DNA of 64,000 nt. It comes from Periplaneta americana (lineage: Eukaryota; Arthropoda; Insecta; Blattodea; Blattidae). Under the pieces are notes generated by a model. The model did not search any database, was not told where the DNA came from, and saw only the letters and a program-made list of their open reading frames with translations. The position numbers were made by a program, and so were the translations under genes. Every line of letters begins with the position of its first letter. Position 1 is the stretch's first letter. Of the stretch, positions 1 through 11,809 are shown one piece after another. Where the stretch lies: contig NC_091126.1 of the NCBI RefSeq assembly GCF_040183065.1, positions 140,963,204 to 141,027,203 on the forward strand, in the 5' to 3' direction.

Positions 1-938
1 TGCCTGAGAAGTATAAGTGCATTATAAGAATGTATGTTTTAATTTTAATGCTTATTTTTCAAAAGTTTGATTTTTTTATTCAAAAGAATATTTTCTCAAC
101 TTCTCGTATACAAAAGTGAAATTTTCAGGTATAGGCCTATTTATTTAGTAGCCTTACAGAATGTTTTCGTAAATCTAATATACCGTGTATACGTATTACT
201 GAAGATAATGTATTGAAAATTTTGAAAATATTCGCATGGCAATTGTTTGTAAGGAAATTAATTAATAAAGCAACTACTGTTACATCATAAGCAAAAGGTA
301 CGTGCCCATGTGTTGTAAAAATGTCAGCTCTATAGCTTCAGCAGATTTCGAGAAAATAATTTAATATTCTGATGATAGGAAGTTGCTCACACATATCACC
401 TTAAATGCATAATGCGATAAGAGATTTTTATGTAATATTAGTTACACTTAAAACAAATACAGTACCTAGGTAACTTTGCTTTGTACTGTAATATTGTTTT
501 GATTAGTTTATTGATTACTTTTGTAAGGCTAAAGATACCATCAATATAAATTCCAACTTATCATGTCATACTCATTCTCTTTCTTTAGAATATCACTTTC
601 TTTATGAATGATGTGTTTCATCCACTTAATACAGTATAATATTATACTACTATGGAATTTAAATGAATATTCCTTCTTAACTCTTTATTATGTTATTAAG
701 ATTTAAAACACAATTGCAATATTAAGAAATCAGTGTTAGTACTTTTGTTTTACTGACAATATAGATAATATTAAACAGAAAGAAGCCATATAAAAATAAC
801 GACATAAAATTTCACGTTCCGTTTGAAGTTTGTGCACCACTGTTTTCTTAATCCAACAGGTTGCTTATTCATATGCACTACTTTTCCTCTTTGCATATTT
901 AGCACTTGCTGCCCGCGCACGAAGTCAAGATCAGAAAA
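1..938. other. No recognisable gene
   Basis: AT-rich sequence with short homopolymer runs. I see no coding exon, tRNA-like box, terminal inverted repeat or tandem repeat. The short open frames near the right end run into the SINE fragment and have no family resemblance. Confidence 0.6.
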
Positions 939-951
939 ATGCGCTTGCTTT

Positions 952-1078
952 TATTTTTATTTTATTGGGTTATTTTACGACGCTGTATCAACATCTAGGT
1001 TATTTAGCGTCTGAATGATATGACGGTGATAATGTCGGTGAAATGGGTCCGGGGTCCAGCACCGAAAGCTACCCAGCG
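952..1078 (-). mobile_element. SINE-A fragment, 5'-truncated, with 13-bp target duplication
   Basis: This is the tail half of the tRNA-derived SINE seen complete at 19406-19660 and 56720-56972; the shared body includes the motif TTATTTTACGACG and the segment around CCGGGGTCCAGCACCGAAAG. The tRNA-like head is missing. The fragment is bounded by the perfect 13-bp duplication ATGCGCTTGCTTT (939-951 and 1079-1091), so truncation happened at insertion, as in target-primed reverse transcription, and not by later deletion. Confidence 0.85.
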
Positions 1079-1091
1079 ATGCGCTTGCTTT

Positions 1092-1654
1092 GACATCACT
1101 GCACTAGAGTCTGATTTCTGGCATGCCTGGATTAGTACAAATCTTGTACTATATCTCTGCCTTTGTGCAACGTCATGTTTTTGCGGTGGGGGGAAGAGAT
1201 GACAGAAGCTCGTAATGCTTCTTAATGTTCTGACGTCCACGATTAAGATAAGCAATTTGGAATTTGCCGGTCACTCACCGGAAGAGATATAATATAAGAG
1301 CTGTGCTAATCGGCTCACGCGTAGATTCGACAGACGGTCGTCGCCTTGGATGATCTTATCCACGCTTGTGTCTTGTGCTCTGATAGCTGTTACTGTGTCG
1401 AGTGGAATAGAGAGCTATCAGCTGCTCCGTATGACAGTCACATTGCCGTTTCTGGATCCGCATCTGCGTATGAGGTAAGAGCAACCACTTCCCGCCTTTT
1501 ATCACAACTCACATACGGAAATAGTAACGAGTACCCACACATTACCTCAGATGTGTAGGCTCTAAAATTACGGGGGGATCCGCTCTATCGTGAAAACAGA
1601 GTGCAAAATTAATAGGACACGTCTCTTACGGAAGAGACACAAATAAGACAATTT
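1092..1654. other. No recognisable gene
   Basis: Mixed-composition spacer. A 70-codon open frame at 1346-1558 has no recognisable domain and no supporting splice sites, so I do not call it a gene. Confidence 0.5.
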
Positions 1655-2561
1655 ACTGTTGCTGCTACTACTACCATTACTACTAGGCTTACTACCTAGT
1701 CACCATTGCTAGGCCTACTTCCTATTCTATCACTATTACTATTACTACTACTTGGTCCACTACAAATAATGCTACTTAGTCTACTACTAATACAACTACT
1801 GTCATCCTCTGAGGAGTTTAGAGCTGAGAGGAATGCGGTTCCGACTAGTCTAGCGCGGTACTGGAGTGGGAAGAAACAGCGACAGCGCCAGTCTGGAAGG
1901 AAGTACAATCATACGAAAACATTCGCCCAATTTACGAGTGCAGTATGCCTATTAGTTTTCGAACGTATTTTTGGCGAGATAGAGATACAACCTTTCGTAC
2001 TTACGTGTTCAGAGAATGAAAGTATTGTAGACAATTTTATTTATTTATTTACTTATTTAATTATTTACTTATTTACTTATTTATTTATTTATTTATTATT
2101 TATTTATTTATTCATTCATTCTGATGAAATTAAGGCCATCGCACCTCCCGGAAATACAAATACAATAAAATAAGTACTGCCTATTTTCTCACTGCTGCTG
2201 CTGCTGCTACCTATGCTCTCACTGCTGCTACTACTGCTACGTCTACTACCACTACTTAGTCTATTACCACTACTACTAATGCTACTAATTCTGCTTCTAC
2301 CACCACTACTAATGCTACTAATTCTGCTTCCACTATCAATACTACTAATGCTACTAATTCTGCTTCCACTACCAATACTACTAATGCTGCTAATTCTGCT
2401 TCTACTATCAATACTACTAATGCTACTAATTCTGCTTCTACTACCAATACTACTAATGCTACTAATTCTGCTTCTACCATCACCACCACCACTACCACTA
2501 CTTAGTCTACTATTACACCATTACTTAGTCTACTACTACTATCACTGCCACTACCACTTAG

Positions 2562-2608
<47 letters not shown>

Positions 2609-2700
2609 CACTACCACTACCACTACTACTACCACCACAACTTAGTCTATCACTACTACAATTTCTCTACCAGCAATGCTATTTAGTCTACCATTACTGC
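1655..2700. repeat. Triplet-rich low-complexity tract
   Basis: About 1 kb dominated by CTA/CTG/CCA triplets on the plus strand, including a (CTA)n run near 2563-2608 and a TTTA-type run at 2036-2125. The interval around 1800-2030 is less repetitive and unassigned. Long open frames here, such as leucine-rich ones on plus and valine/alanine-rich ones on minus, arise because a triplet repeat without stop codons stays open; they are not evidence of a protein. Confidence 0.85.
2275..2485. repeat. 36-bp minisatellite (12 triplets)
   Basis: About six tandem copies of a 36-bp unit containing GCTACTAATTCTGCTTC followed by an ACTACC or ACTATC variant and AATACT. The first unit is one triplet shorter. 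It sits inside the triplet-rich tract, so the minisatellite probably grew from the simple triplet repeat. Copies differ mainly at single transition sites. Confidence 0.85.
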
Positions 2701-3937
2701 TCAGTATATTCTACTAATCCTGGTCCAGCCCTCGAAAAGATAAACCAGTACACTCTTTAAGTGAGATTAAATGCCACGAAATGAGGATAAAATTTGTAAA
2801 ATTAAAGGAAACAGGACAATACCCTCAACTTTCGAGCTTCGCTACCACATATATCGCTTCATTGAACGTCGGGAATTTAATGTAATTAATGTAATGCGAT
2901 GGTAAACATGCGTTTTATCACTGACAATGAGATACCGGAGAGCCGGACGTCTACTTTGAAAGAAACAGAATTCCTGGCCAAGACACATCCGTGAACTTAA
3001 CGCACCATCAATTATGTCCGCACAACAATTAAAAATTACATATCAGCGTGGATTTTGTTATCTAGTTTCACGGACATTTCTGTATTTGTAAGTATATGGA
3101 ATATGTTATCATTTTTTATCGACGGCTCTGGTATTTAGTGTTGTAAATGTTGTCTTTAAAATTACATTAATTAACATAATACAGTATGTTGGTTGAAAAC
3201 CCGTCTAGCACACGAACGTCTTGGGTTTCGTTCACGTTATCTCCCGCGTTATAGAGACTTTTGGCCATTCGTCAGCTCCTCCATGCGTTTGTCATGAGTA
3301 GACTTGATATTAAGAAAAACTTATATTACAAATAAACATTCAATACAGTTGCAAAACACTTGGAATGAATTTGAATCGTGAATTGCAAGAACCCCACATG
3401 TCCATTTAAGTAAATTTTTCAAGAGAGACAAAAAACAGAGGATTATCAAAAGCGTTTGGTACTTTGAAATTATTATTTTTTCATTGAAGCATAATAGTAA
3501 CACGTAGTGTATAACACAAATGAACTTTATTTAGTACGTACTTGCTAAAAAAAATAATTTTGTGGACATGTGGTGTATCTGCAATTCATGACTGGTAACA
3601 ATTATTTGATCCCTTTAAAATAATTTCTAGGTAAAGAACAATTTCATATCTTCTAAACAATTTTAAAGGTATATTATTTAAGCAAGAAAATTGAAAAAGT
3701 ACACAAATGTACAAAAATGAAATATTATATTATTTTTTTAAAGTAGTGTGCAATTTTTTTTATTACAACGAAAAATAATATTTATTACATTACTCTACAT
3801 GCTTCTGCACTCAAAAGTCAGAGTTATTACATTCACTGCTCAGACATTATCAGTAAACAATGAAGCTAATGAATTTTTCATACTGAATACGTCGCTACTG
3901 TACAAAACGTTTTTCGTATACTGTGGGAAATGTCATA
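2701..3937. other. Unassigned AT-rich sequence with a short inverted repeat
   Basis: No gene recognised. An imperfect inverted repeat of about 30 bp (arms near 3370-3406 and 3560-3592, both containing CACATGTCCA or its complement) could be the remnant of a small hairpin element, but no flanking duplication was found. Confidence 0.45.
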
Positions 3938-4330
3938 TTACAATTTCTTACGCTTGTGGAGTGTCGCCTTCTTGGGTCTATGATCTTCCATGGAGCGGAT
4001 TCCCCGTTTCTCCAGATATTCCTCTATCTTCGGGTTATCCGTGCTCTCAACTACCACAGAACGCCAGAGTGTCTGGAACTCATCGTCCACAGGCAGAGCT
4101 GCTGTCTTGTTTGTGAAGAACACAATCTTCTTCTTGTCAATCGGTCGCGAGATGTATAATGATCTCATTCTGCAGAGCCTTGAGGGTTTTATTGCAATGT
4201 GGCAAAGATTCCTGAACGTCTTCCAACAGAATTCCTTCAAGACTCTTCAAGTATTGTTGCGTCAACAAACGCAGTTGATTCCGGTAGTAGGCCAATATTA
4301 TTGACTATTTAATTCCTAAAATCCGTTTAA
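3938..4330 (-). pseudogene. GTF2E2 (TFIIE beta) gene fragment, frameshifted
   Basis: The minus strand reads as the C-terminal third of the general transcription factor IIE beta subunit, which with TFIIE alpha loads TFIIH onto RNA polymerase II initiation complexes. The first stretch, from about 4330 to 4140, contains EGILLEDVQESLPHCNK. A one-base frameshift near 4140 follows, then DKKKIVFFTNKT, DEEFQ-like DDEFQTLWRSV and KIEEYLEKRGIRSM, in the order known for the family. It stops after KRKK, where functional proteins continue with a basic tail, and nothing matches upstream of about 4330. The frameshift, missing ends and absence of splice sites at the borders point to a dead retrocopy or duplicated fragment. 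An exon of a live gene is less likely. Assignment is from memory of the human protein. Confidence 0.8.
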
Positions 4331-4579
4331 ACCAATAAAAATAAACAAAGGAAAGTTAACCGAGTCATTTTTTTGGTTTCTAAAAAATTCTATATGTCCT
4401 GCACTTGTCATCCTGCAATTCAGTAGGACTCATTGCCGCAGTAAAATATACATCAAGCATAAGGCGTGAAGGGTTTCTGCATCACTTCATAGCCTATATG
4501 ACTATTACAACCACATGAAAAACTGAATTTCAGAAAAAAAATGTGAGGTTTCTACAATTCATTAATTATTCATTTGAGG

Positions 4580-5391
4580 GATAGGCGGAGAGAGAATCGT
4601 TTAATTGGGGGAGGGAAGCAAAACCATAGAATCTTCATATAACGGAGTTATGGGAGACATCATTTACCTCCTCCCCCCGTTATAGCTTGACCGTGGCACG
4701 GTATATCGGAATATGATAACTTAAAAAAGGTATTTTCTGGGAGCATGTTTCTTACAGTGTTACATCCATATCCGCGATGTTCCGGACTGAGTTGTATAAG
4801 GCTTGAACTGTAGGTCTACTATAAATTATAATACGGCATAACTTAAAACAATCTCTCTCTTTTTCTCTCTCATACAGAAACACATGCATACATCAATAAA
4901 ACTACGTAACAGTGCTACCAGAAACTTTTTTATATGAAGCTTACATTCCTGAACATATCATATGAAATTTAAACTCTATTTATTTTATTTAATCTTGTCT
5001 TTAAGTTTACACATTATACCGGGATCACTTTTCTTTTTTCTGCATTGTTGTGCAGTATGTTATTCATACATCTCCAAGTGGCGGCCTGAACACCTGCAGA
5101 CTTCTAACACATGAGAACAAGCTGTTACAAACGAAACATTGCAGTGCTTCCATTCCTCAAATGAGGTATAGAAATGTTTATACATTCAGAAATTTAAAAT
5201 AAATATCATAGCCCGGACAGATGATCTGAAGACATTAATTCGTCAACTTAAGCGCAGAAACTTAATCATAAACAAAACCAAAAAGCGATCTTTTGAATTC
5301 AATATTTTCTAACGTCAAAAGAAAAAAAAAGAGTTCAGATAAATTTGGGGGGGGGCAGTACCCCCCATGCTACCCCCTAACTCCGCCTATG
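4580..5391. mobile_element. Non-autonomous DNA transposon, 8-bp target duplication
   Basis: The inverted termini ATAGGCGGAG and CTCCGCCTAT bound 812 bp and are flanked by the perfect 8-bp direct repeat ATTTGAGG (4572-4579 and 5392-5399). Inside, G-runs and C-runs follow the termini. There is no coding capacity. An 8-bp duplication is typical of hAT and P-type elements; the termini do not let me choose between them. Confidence 0.75.
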
Positions 5392-5399
5392 ATTTGAGG

Positions 5400-6990
5400 T
5401 CAAGGTAGGCGTTTGTGCTACAGGTATTTAATTATTTTCTGAACTTTTCCGTTCAATAATTTATTGCACATTTGTTACTCCTCAAAAGTAATCAATTTTG
5501 GGAATAGGTTACAAATTACAGCAGGTCTACAATTCACGAATGCGTCGTATTCGGAGAAAAGACCTTGGAGAATCAGTTTCAATCAACTTAAAAATTGCAA
5601 TAATATTTTAGCAAAAGTTTTAACTTTTTAGCATCTTACTTCTGCAGTAAATTGAAGTACACATGTTCACGCAAACATGCTTCATTGCTTAGATAAAGAG
5701 GCTGTTCACGTACAGACATATACACGCAGAGAAACAGTTTTGGGGCATTTTTTGTTAGGAGTTTCCCCTTTTCATCAGTTGCCGCTAATCCTTCCGTTAG
5801 ACGAGACCACACTCAAGCAATTGCGACAATTGTCCGTTAGATGTCAGCCTATCGTGAAATCCGAGATGACATACGAAATTGTGTTTTGAAGGATTGTAGA
5901 ACTGAAAAGGAAGCGGTTCCTGGCTCTTGTAATTGGTACTATCAAACAATTCGCATGAAGAGACTTAAAACCCACGAAAAATCAAAAGCTAATAAGGTTG
6001 TAGGCGACTGGGATCGAAAACCGGACATGTTAATCACTAGACCACCGTGATCTTTTTTTGCAACATCTGAAGTAATTCAATCTATTTATTTCTATGAGTC
6101 TTGAGACACAATTTTGAAATAAGATAATTTTCTTCTCTCCGTAACAATGAAAGTTAGTGTTAAATTTTATTTTTCTTGTTCGTATCTAGAAAAAAATTGA
6201 GAAAATGATTCAGAAAGTCATTACTGTTTTTATGGACGAAGCTACTGCTTAACTAAATTAGAGACTGCTCTAATCCAAGAGACCGGCGTTTGATTTTCTG
6301 AAACTTTTGTAGCATCTGTAGTAAAAGAAGCTTCTTTAGATCAAGATTTATGTGGATACATCTTTCACATTTTGCAATTTCATTTTCAAATATTCTATTA
6401 TTAATATTTAACATGAAGTATCTAAATAGACTCTTAAGTTCAAAACAGGAGTTAACTGAACAATAACGATAAAGTATCTCCTTAAATTCCGTGCTCCAAA
6501 TACGGAAAGCAAATTGTAAACTACGGTGAAAACAGCAATGATAAATATTTAAGTTCCTTAGTATCATTTTAAAATGTGGAAAGGGGAGTAATTTTTTTTT
6601 TTCAATATTTGTAACTGGTGTAGGCCTAACTTTATTAATGTACAATTTTGTGAATTTTCTTTGAGCGCCTGAAATTACAAATTCTGAATAGGCCTATTAT
6701 TCGAGTGAAACTGTTATTATATCAAGAGCACAATTTTCTCACAAATTAACTAAGAGAAAATTGGAAAAAAGATTAATTAAACACTATGGGAACAAAATGT
6801 ATATTTTGACAATCACTCACATGACATGCGAAAAATTATTCTCTTCTTTATCGTGTGTGGATAACTTGTAATTTCGAAAAAATCGCGGATGTTTGTCCTA
6901 CAAAGAAAATATAAAATGTAAACCAAAATTGCGAATAAAATTTATTTCTTATTCACCCCTTCCTAAAAGGCAAGCGTGTTACAAATTCAC
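5400..6990. other. Unassigned sequence
   Basis: No recognised gene or repeat. Open frames of 60-130 codons at 5677-6050 (plus) and 6253-6645 (minus) show no domain, signal peptide or family motif; the 130-codon one is rich in Leu, Lys, Phe and Ile, as expected of AT-rich noncoding DNA. Confidence 0.5.
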
Positions 6991-6994
6991 CATT

Positions 6995-7112
6995 ATAGTA
7001 GTAGTAGATTTATTTCTACTGGCAGGGTTATGGCCATAAAGCCTTCTCTTTCACTCAACCAGTATTAGAACAATAGCAAATATAAAATGGCAGAAATAAA
7101 GTAATAATATAA

Positions 7113-7170
<58 letters not shown>

Positions 7171-7570
7171 TGAAAACAAGTTTAGTTACATGTAATTCTT
7201 AGAATCACACAAATTATAGTAATGTGAATCGAAGTAATTGTTAAAAAAATAAAGAAAATTTATATATTAAAATTAAAAAAATCATATATTAGAAAAAAAG
7301 TATATTTTAGGAAAGCTCACAGTCTAAGCAGCCTATTTAACAACCGAATTTTGTAATCAGTAAATGTCTGATAGCCCCTTAAGGTATGAGGTAGGGAGTT
7401 CCAATGACGAGAAATTGAAACGGTGAATGATGAAGGGTATCGGGAAGCGTTATGATGAGATATAGGCCTACTCAATGTACCGGTGATCTGAGATCGCGTA
7501 TTTAGGTTATGGTTAGAGCATAAATACACAAGACGGGACGATAAATAACTTGGGGTTGAGGTGCGCAAAT
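6995..7570 (-). mobile_element. LINE-J 3' end (jockey-like), truncated
   Basis: Minus-strand 3' fragment of a non-LTR retrotransposon. The open frame 7568-7317 is the C-terminal tail after the reverse transcriptase, with LNTRS, FTVSISRHWNSLP and LLNRLL, a pattern seen at the end of many jockey-like polymerases. It is followed by an AT-rich 3' UTR, an (ATT)n run and a terminal hairpin around CTGGCAGGGTTATGGCC near 7020. The same tail and UTR recur in the plus orientation at 21410-21815. Everything 5' of the tail is missing. Confidence 0.75.
7113..7168. repeat. (AAT)n microsatellite
   Basis: Uninterrupted AAT repeat of about 18 units within the 3' UTR of LINE-J. The 21701-21763 copy of this LINE has the same repeat in the complementary orientation at the same place, so the array is part of the element's 3' end or expands there repeatedly. 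Confidence 0.95.
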
Positions 7571-7978
7571 TTGAAATAAAAGAGAAAAACAGTGTAAAAT
7601 TCTACGATCGTATCGTCGGAGCAAAGATAAGGATTCGAAAAATGGTGAAATATGATCGTATCGTCGGACATTGCACACATATTACGAGCACTATATATGG
7701 TAGCGTGCGAAAAGTAGGCCTACTTTTAACACAAGTGTGAAAACTATTTTTAACACTGACTTTCAACATTTTGCGCCAAGTGTTGTTTCCCCTCCAGATG
7801 TCACATGGCAGCAATCGCAACCGATCAATAAAGCGGTTTAACAATGTCAAACCTAACTTTATAAAACGACTTTTAGCTTAAGAAACGTACACAAATTAAA
7901 TAAATTACTTCAACGAGTGTTTTACTGATAACTATATGAAACAACTAAGAATTAAATGTAATTATACAAAATTAAGGG
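7571..7978. other. Unassigned, short direct repeat
   Basis: No gene recognised. The 15-mer GATCGTATCGTCGGA occurs twice, near 7605 and 7654, on either side of a roughly 34-bp segment, a small local duplication. Confidence 0.5.
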
Positions 7979-8050
7979 TCACGAGGGTTTGAACCGGAGT
8001 CCTTTCGACAAAGTCAAATGCTCTATCATTGAGCTATACTATCGCTTACT
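7979..8050 (-). tRNA. tRNA-Cys-like pseudogene or SINE head
   Basis: Minus strand shows a good D-arm/A-box (TATAGCTCAATGATAGAGC) and a B-box-like GGTTCAAACCC at tRNA spacing, most like tRNA-Cys. The anticodon loop region is scrambled and the acceptor halves do not pair, so it is not a working tRNA. It could be the head of a decayed SINE. Confidence 0.5.
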
Positions 8051-8196
8051 TTTAATGTGATAAAAATTCAATATTGCAATGAGGAGGAATACAGCAGTGG
8101 AGAAGTCAGAAAAATTGACTGTATACTAGTAAGGAACAATGGCTGTCTAAAAAAAGCGTGTTTGACACATATGTAAAAATGATATTATTCTGTTCG

Positions 8197-8257
8197 TAGG
8201 TTTGCTCCACTCGGCCTGTGGACTCACTTCGCAACATCACTATTCACAAAGTCATAT
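8197..8257. repeat. Dispersed repeat, copy at 12604
   Basis: A segment around TTTGCTCCACTCGGCCTG recurs with about 75% visual identity at 12604-12663. Its parent element is unknown. It lies just left of the hAT insertion. Confidence 0.5.
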
Positions 8258-8286
8258 TCCATTTTTAGATTTATATAGTACTAGTC

Positions 8287-8834
8287 CAGTTCATGATATA
8301 AAATATGATATATCATGAACTGTAATTTACTATACTATGATATAATATAATACTTGTATAATTTAAAATTATATATTACTAAATGTATAATAACTTATAA
8401 TGCAATGTAAATATCAAATATATACTCTAATACAATGTACCTGAGAAACATTTTCTTTAAGTTGTATTAATTTACGGCGTTCATTACCAACATATTTGTC
8501 ATATTCAGTAGCATGTTGTAAGGAATAATGTCGTTGGATATTGAACTTCTTAATCAGTTGGAGTGTTTTATGCCAAATTAAACACTTTGCTAATCCACTG
8601 GTCTCTACCAAAAAGAACTCCTCCTCCCATGATACATTAAAAGCATTGGGAATAGCGGGACGCTTTAGTGTATGAGCGGAAGCTCTGTCTTCAAAGTTCG
8701 CCATCTTACTGCAGAGTCACCACTGCACCGACACTGAATGACGTACAGTATGCATACGTCATAGCGCTCGCAAGACCCGCTCTTTAAAGCACACAGCGCT
8801 CATTTCTCAGAATCACGTAATGTGCCCAGCCCTG
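8287..8834 (-). mobile_element. hAT element, deletion derivative, 8-bp TSD
   Basis: A 548-bp insertion flanked by the perfect 8-bp duplication TACTAGTC (8279-8286 and 8835-8842), the hallmark length of hAT transposition. The right end reads CCCAGCCCTG, complement of the common hAT terminus CAGGGCTGGG; the left end begins CAGTTCATGATATA, a poorer match. A 36-bp palindrome with TTCATGATATA arms lies at the left end. Only the transposase N-terminus remains, and most of the gene is deleted. Confidence 0.85.
8414..8704 (-). pseudogene. hAT transposase N-terminal fragment
   Basis: Ninety-six codons from ATG to stop on the minus strand, reading WEEEFFLVE, then a BED-type zinc-finger region around AKCLIWHKTLQ and NIQRHY, then EYDKYVGNERRK. 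This resembles the N-terminus of the hAT transposases that gave rise to vertebrate GTF2IRD2-type proteins. In that finger I expect C-x2-C; here the second Cys is Trp, so zinc binding is probably lost. The catalytic and dimerisation domains are absent. A C-terminal fragment of the same superfamily lies at 53185-53880. Confidence 0.75.
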
Positions 8835-8933
8835 TACTAGTCTAATGTAGTATGCTTCAGGGTAGATCTCATGTTAGTCTCCCTCAAAAGCCACGAACTT
8901 ATTTACATAGCAAAATAACTCTTAGATCGGTAA

Positions 8934-9183
8934 AGTCACCGACGTAGCTCAGGCGGTAGCGCGTTTACTTGCTGTTGCACTTGGACTTCGATTAAATTCC
9001 CGCTTGGGCTGATTACCTTGTTTGGTTTTTCCGAGGTTTTCCCAACCGTAAGGCGAATTTCAAGTAATCTCTCGTGAATCCCCAGCCTCATTTCGCCAAA
9101 TATCTCCTCGTTATCACCAATTCCATCGACACTAAATAACCGAGTAGTTGATACAGCGCCGTTAAACAACCAAGTAAAAAAAT
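8934..9183 (+). mobile_element. SINE-B, full length with TSD
   Basis: tRNA-derived SINE. The A-box region TAGCTCAGGCGGTAGCGCG lies near the 5' end, and the B-box is degenerate. The body contains GGTTTTTCCGAGGTTTTCCC and the tail ends in an A-run. It is flanked by the 8-bp duplication ATCGGTAA (8926-8933 and 9184-9191). Its tail (CTAAATAACCGAGTAGTTGATACAGCG) resembles the complement of the SINE-A tail, so the two families share a 3' module, presumably recognised by the same LINE. A second copy is at 49403-49645. Confidence 0.8.
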
Positions 9184-9191
9184 ATCGGTAA

Positions 9192-11611
9192 CGTTTACAT
9201 AAACGAACAGGATTTCCTCGTTGTAGGACTTCCTGGTTAGGTTAGAAAGAAACTAGTTCAAAGTTTATGAATCGCCGGTGTTATGTGTGTAATGCAATGC
9301 TGTCCTTGGATAATATCTTTTTGGACTGAGGACAGCAAAATAATATAGTGAGCCGGATTGGTCTACTGCAACAACATAGACCGGCCCACTGGTATGTCGA
9401 AGTTTATGAACAAGGTTGGGAAACTCGACATGGTTACGTATCACCGGCGATAGAAGAGGCCGACATATTCATGGCATTTAATACGATCTCTTGCCACGAG
9501 TTCGAAGTTCGAGTCTTCGGTCTGTCATTCCATGCTTACAGGTTTAAACTTTTAGCAGTGAAACTCACGTAACAAGAACTAGCCCTTAGAAAGGTAAGTC
9601 AGAAAAACGGCATAATATATTTATCGAAAGTATTATCAGTAGGTGATATGAAATTACTGATAAATTTATGAGTTAAGAAATCTCAGATTATAGAGAGGCA
9701 TTTATTAGGAATTTCAAGAATAAAATCAGAATAAAAATAATATCCACAAAATGCGTTTACAAAATATTAGTAATGTGTAAAAATTTCGAACTCATAGTAT
9801 TGAATGTGTAATCAGACATCGTGATATTATTTGTGACAATAGAAAAATGAAGATCGATTACTGCAACTCGATTCACTCAGTGATGCCAACTAAGGAAAAG
9901 AAACCCCTGATAGTGTAACGAAACAAATTGCACTTTATGCGCTTTTCACTTTTTATCATAACTGTTAACAGTACATTTTCGTAATTTCAAATCGTGTTCT
10001 TTTTTTTTTACTTTTGGAATATATACTAATGAAATGAAAAAAAAATGTTTAACAATTAGATATTGTTAACTTCTATAGGAACATTAAATAAGTGACCATT
10101 AAAACACGATTCGAACTTGGGAAAAGGAGATCACTTTCTACATCTGACGGATCACAATTGCCCTCCATTTTTATGTTAGGATTGTAATTCAATTAATCGA
10201 TTTTTGCTCAGAAATTTTTCAGGAAAATAGGTTGGCGACACAGAAAACAGATGAAATGCTAAAACGAAAACTATAAAAAATAAACGATAAAATTCCGGCA
10301 ATATACTGTATAGTTGTCATAGGTTGAAATTAGAAATTTCTTCACATTTCATTTGTACAGAGTAGTATTTGAAACAGTCAGTGAAATGTATAGGCTACAG
10401 AATTTACCTTGTACGCGGGAGCTTATTATAGATCTGAGAATCTTTCACATTAAAGTAATGGGTTCAAATCAGAGTGCTGCATTGAAGTTAAATCGCTCGC
10501 TTGAACTCGGCCGAGTGTCGCACCCTCGAGTGAGATAAGATCGGTCGCGATACGCTCGTAATAAATACAGTAGAAGCACAGTACAAGGTCATCTCACCGA
10601 CACGTCTTATCTTGTATGGAAGGCGACAGATAAGATGCACATATGTTTTGCTCGCATGGTAAAAATAAGGCTTTATTGTCTGCGTTTATGACAAACGTTT
10701 AATGGAACAGTCTAATGGAACGTACCAAAACAGGAACATGAAGTCATAAATAAAATAGTATGAAAAACTTCGATATGCAGTTATCATTGCTAATTAATAA
10801 TTATTCAATATTTGATTTACCACGTATATAATATGATAGGCCCATACATAGTGTTCCGCCTATATACTGCGACAATGTAGAAACGTTTTACAAAATATTA
10901 TTGATAGAGCAGTGGATTAATAACAATATTAGTACAGAGATAACGTCTCAGAAAATATAATAAACCGAAAAATCATGCTGCACAACTGTTACAGACGCAA
11001 AGATTGATACACTAATTATTAGAGATTATTATTATTACTACTGGAAAACTTGATACGGTTCTTGCATTATCGTGATTGTGTTCTCCGTTCATAATAATTA
11101 CATTTATATCCAATAACATCCATCAGATGTGGCAGAAACAAAATCAGTCCTGTGTGGGAAAAAAAAAACATTTACCTACAACATTTATATTACATTTTAA
11201 AGCAAGTTTTTACTATGGAGAGGTTAGTTAAACACTGCAAACATTTGAGATGATAAACATCTATGATGTTACTACACAGTTCATCACTGTAACAAAAACG
11301 AATGTCTAACGCTCGGCTTACACCGTTCGAGGATTTATCGCTCGCGACAATTTTACCCATCATGCATGTGCGCTACCTATCGGATTATGCTATGAACTAC
11401 TTGGCGCTCGAGCGAAAACGTCCGATGCAGACCTTTGGTTCAAACCTTATTCAAGCCAAAATTTCTCGTGTCAATGCCATGTCCTGTGTTGTAATTGGAA
11501 ACTTTAAAACGTGCCATTTCTATTTCGTCACGTTGACTTTGTGCTCTTCTAGGCTGGTAGCCACATGCGTCAACGTCGATTAGTGTATAACCACCGTTTA
11601 AAATTGACACC
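9192..11611. other. Unassigned sequence
   Basis: About 2.4 kb without a recognised gene. Open frames at 9348-9572, 10353-10538 and 11302-11583 show no domain. The patches around 10490-10640 and 11300-11340 are richer in CG dinucleotides than their surroundings and may be old mobile DNA, but no termini were found. Confidence 0.5.
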
Positions 11612-11614
11612 TAA

Positions 11615-11806
11615 AGGTTGGTTCACAATAAACCGGGAACGGAAACGACAACGGGAACGAGAACGGAAATATTGTTAAAATAAATGTATTCAAATGTGAG
11701 AATTCACAATAGTTAATTGTGAATTTTCACATTTAAATACATTTAACAATATTTCCGTTCTCGTTCCCGTTGTCGTTTCCGTTCCCGGTTTATTGTGAAC
11801 CAGCCT
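11615..11806. mobile_element. MITE-H1 copy 1, TSD TAA
   Basis: Nearly perfect palindrome of about 190 bp; each arm runs from AGGYTGGTTCACAATAAACC through GGAAACGACAACGGGAACGA to ACAATT. It is flanked by TAA on both sides (11612-11614 and 11807-11809). A three-base TWA duplication with long inverted repeats fits a PIF/Harbinger-mobilised MITE. The central spacer present in the 29367 and 50951 copies is missing here. Confidence 0.88.
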
Positions 11807-11809
11807 TAA

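Noticed and set aside
1696-2686. Leucine-rich and valine/alanine-rich open frames
   Set aside because: Direct translation of triplet repeats; no signal of selection on codons.
6253-6645. 130-codon minus-strand gene
   Set aside because: Low-complexity AT-rich composition, no domain, no neighbours or splice signals.
9348-9572. 74-codon plus-strand gene
   Set aside because: No family resemblance and no flanking gene structure; likely chance.
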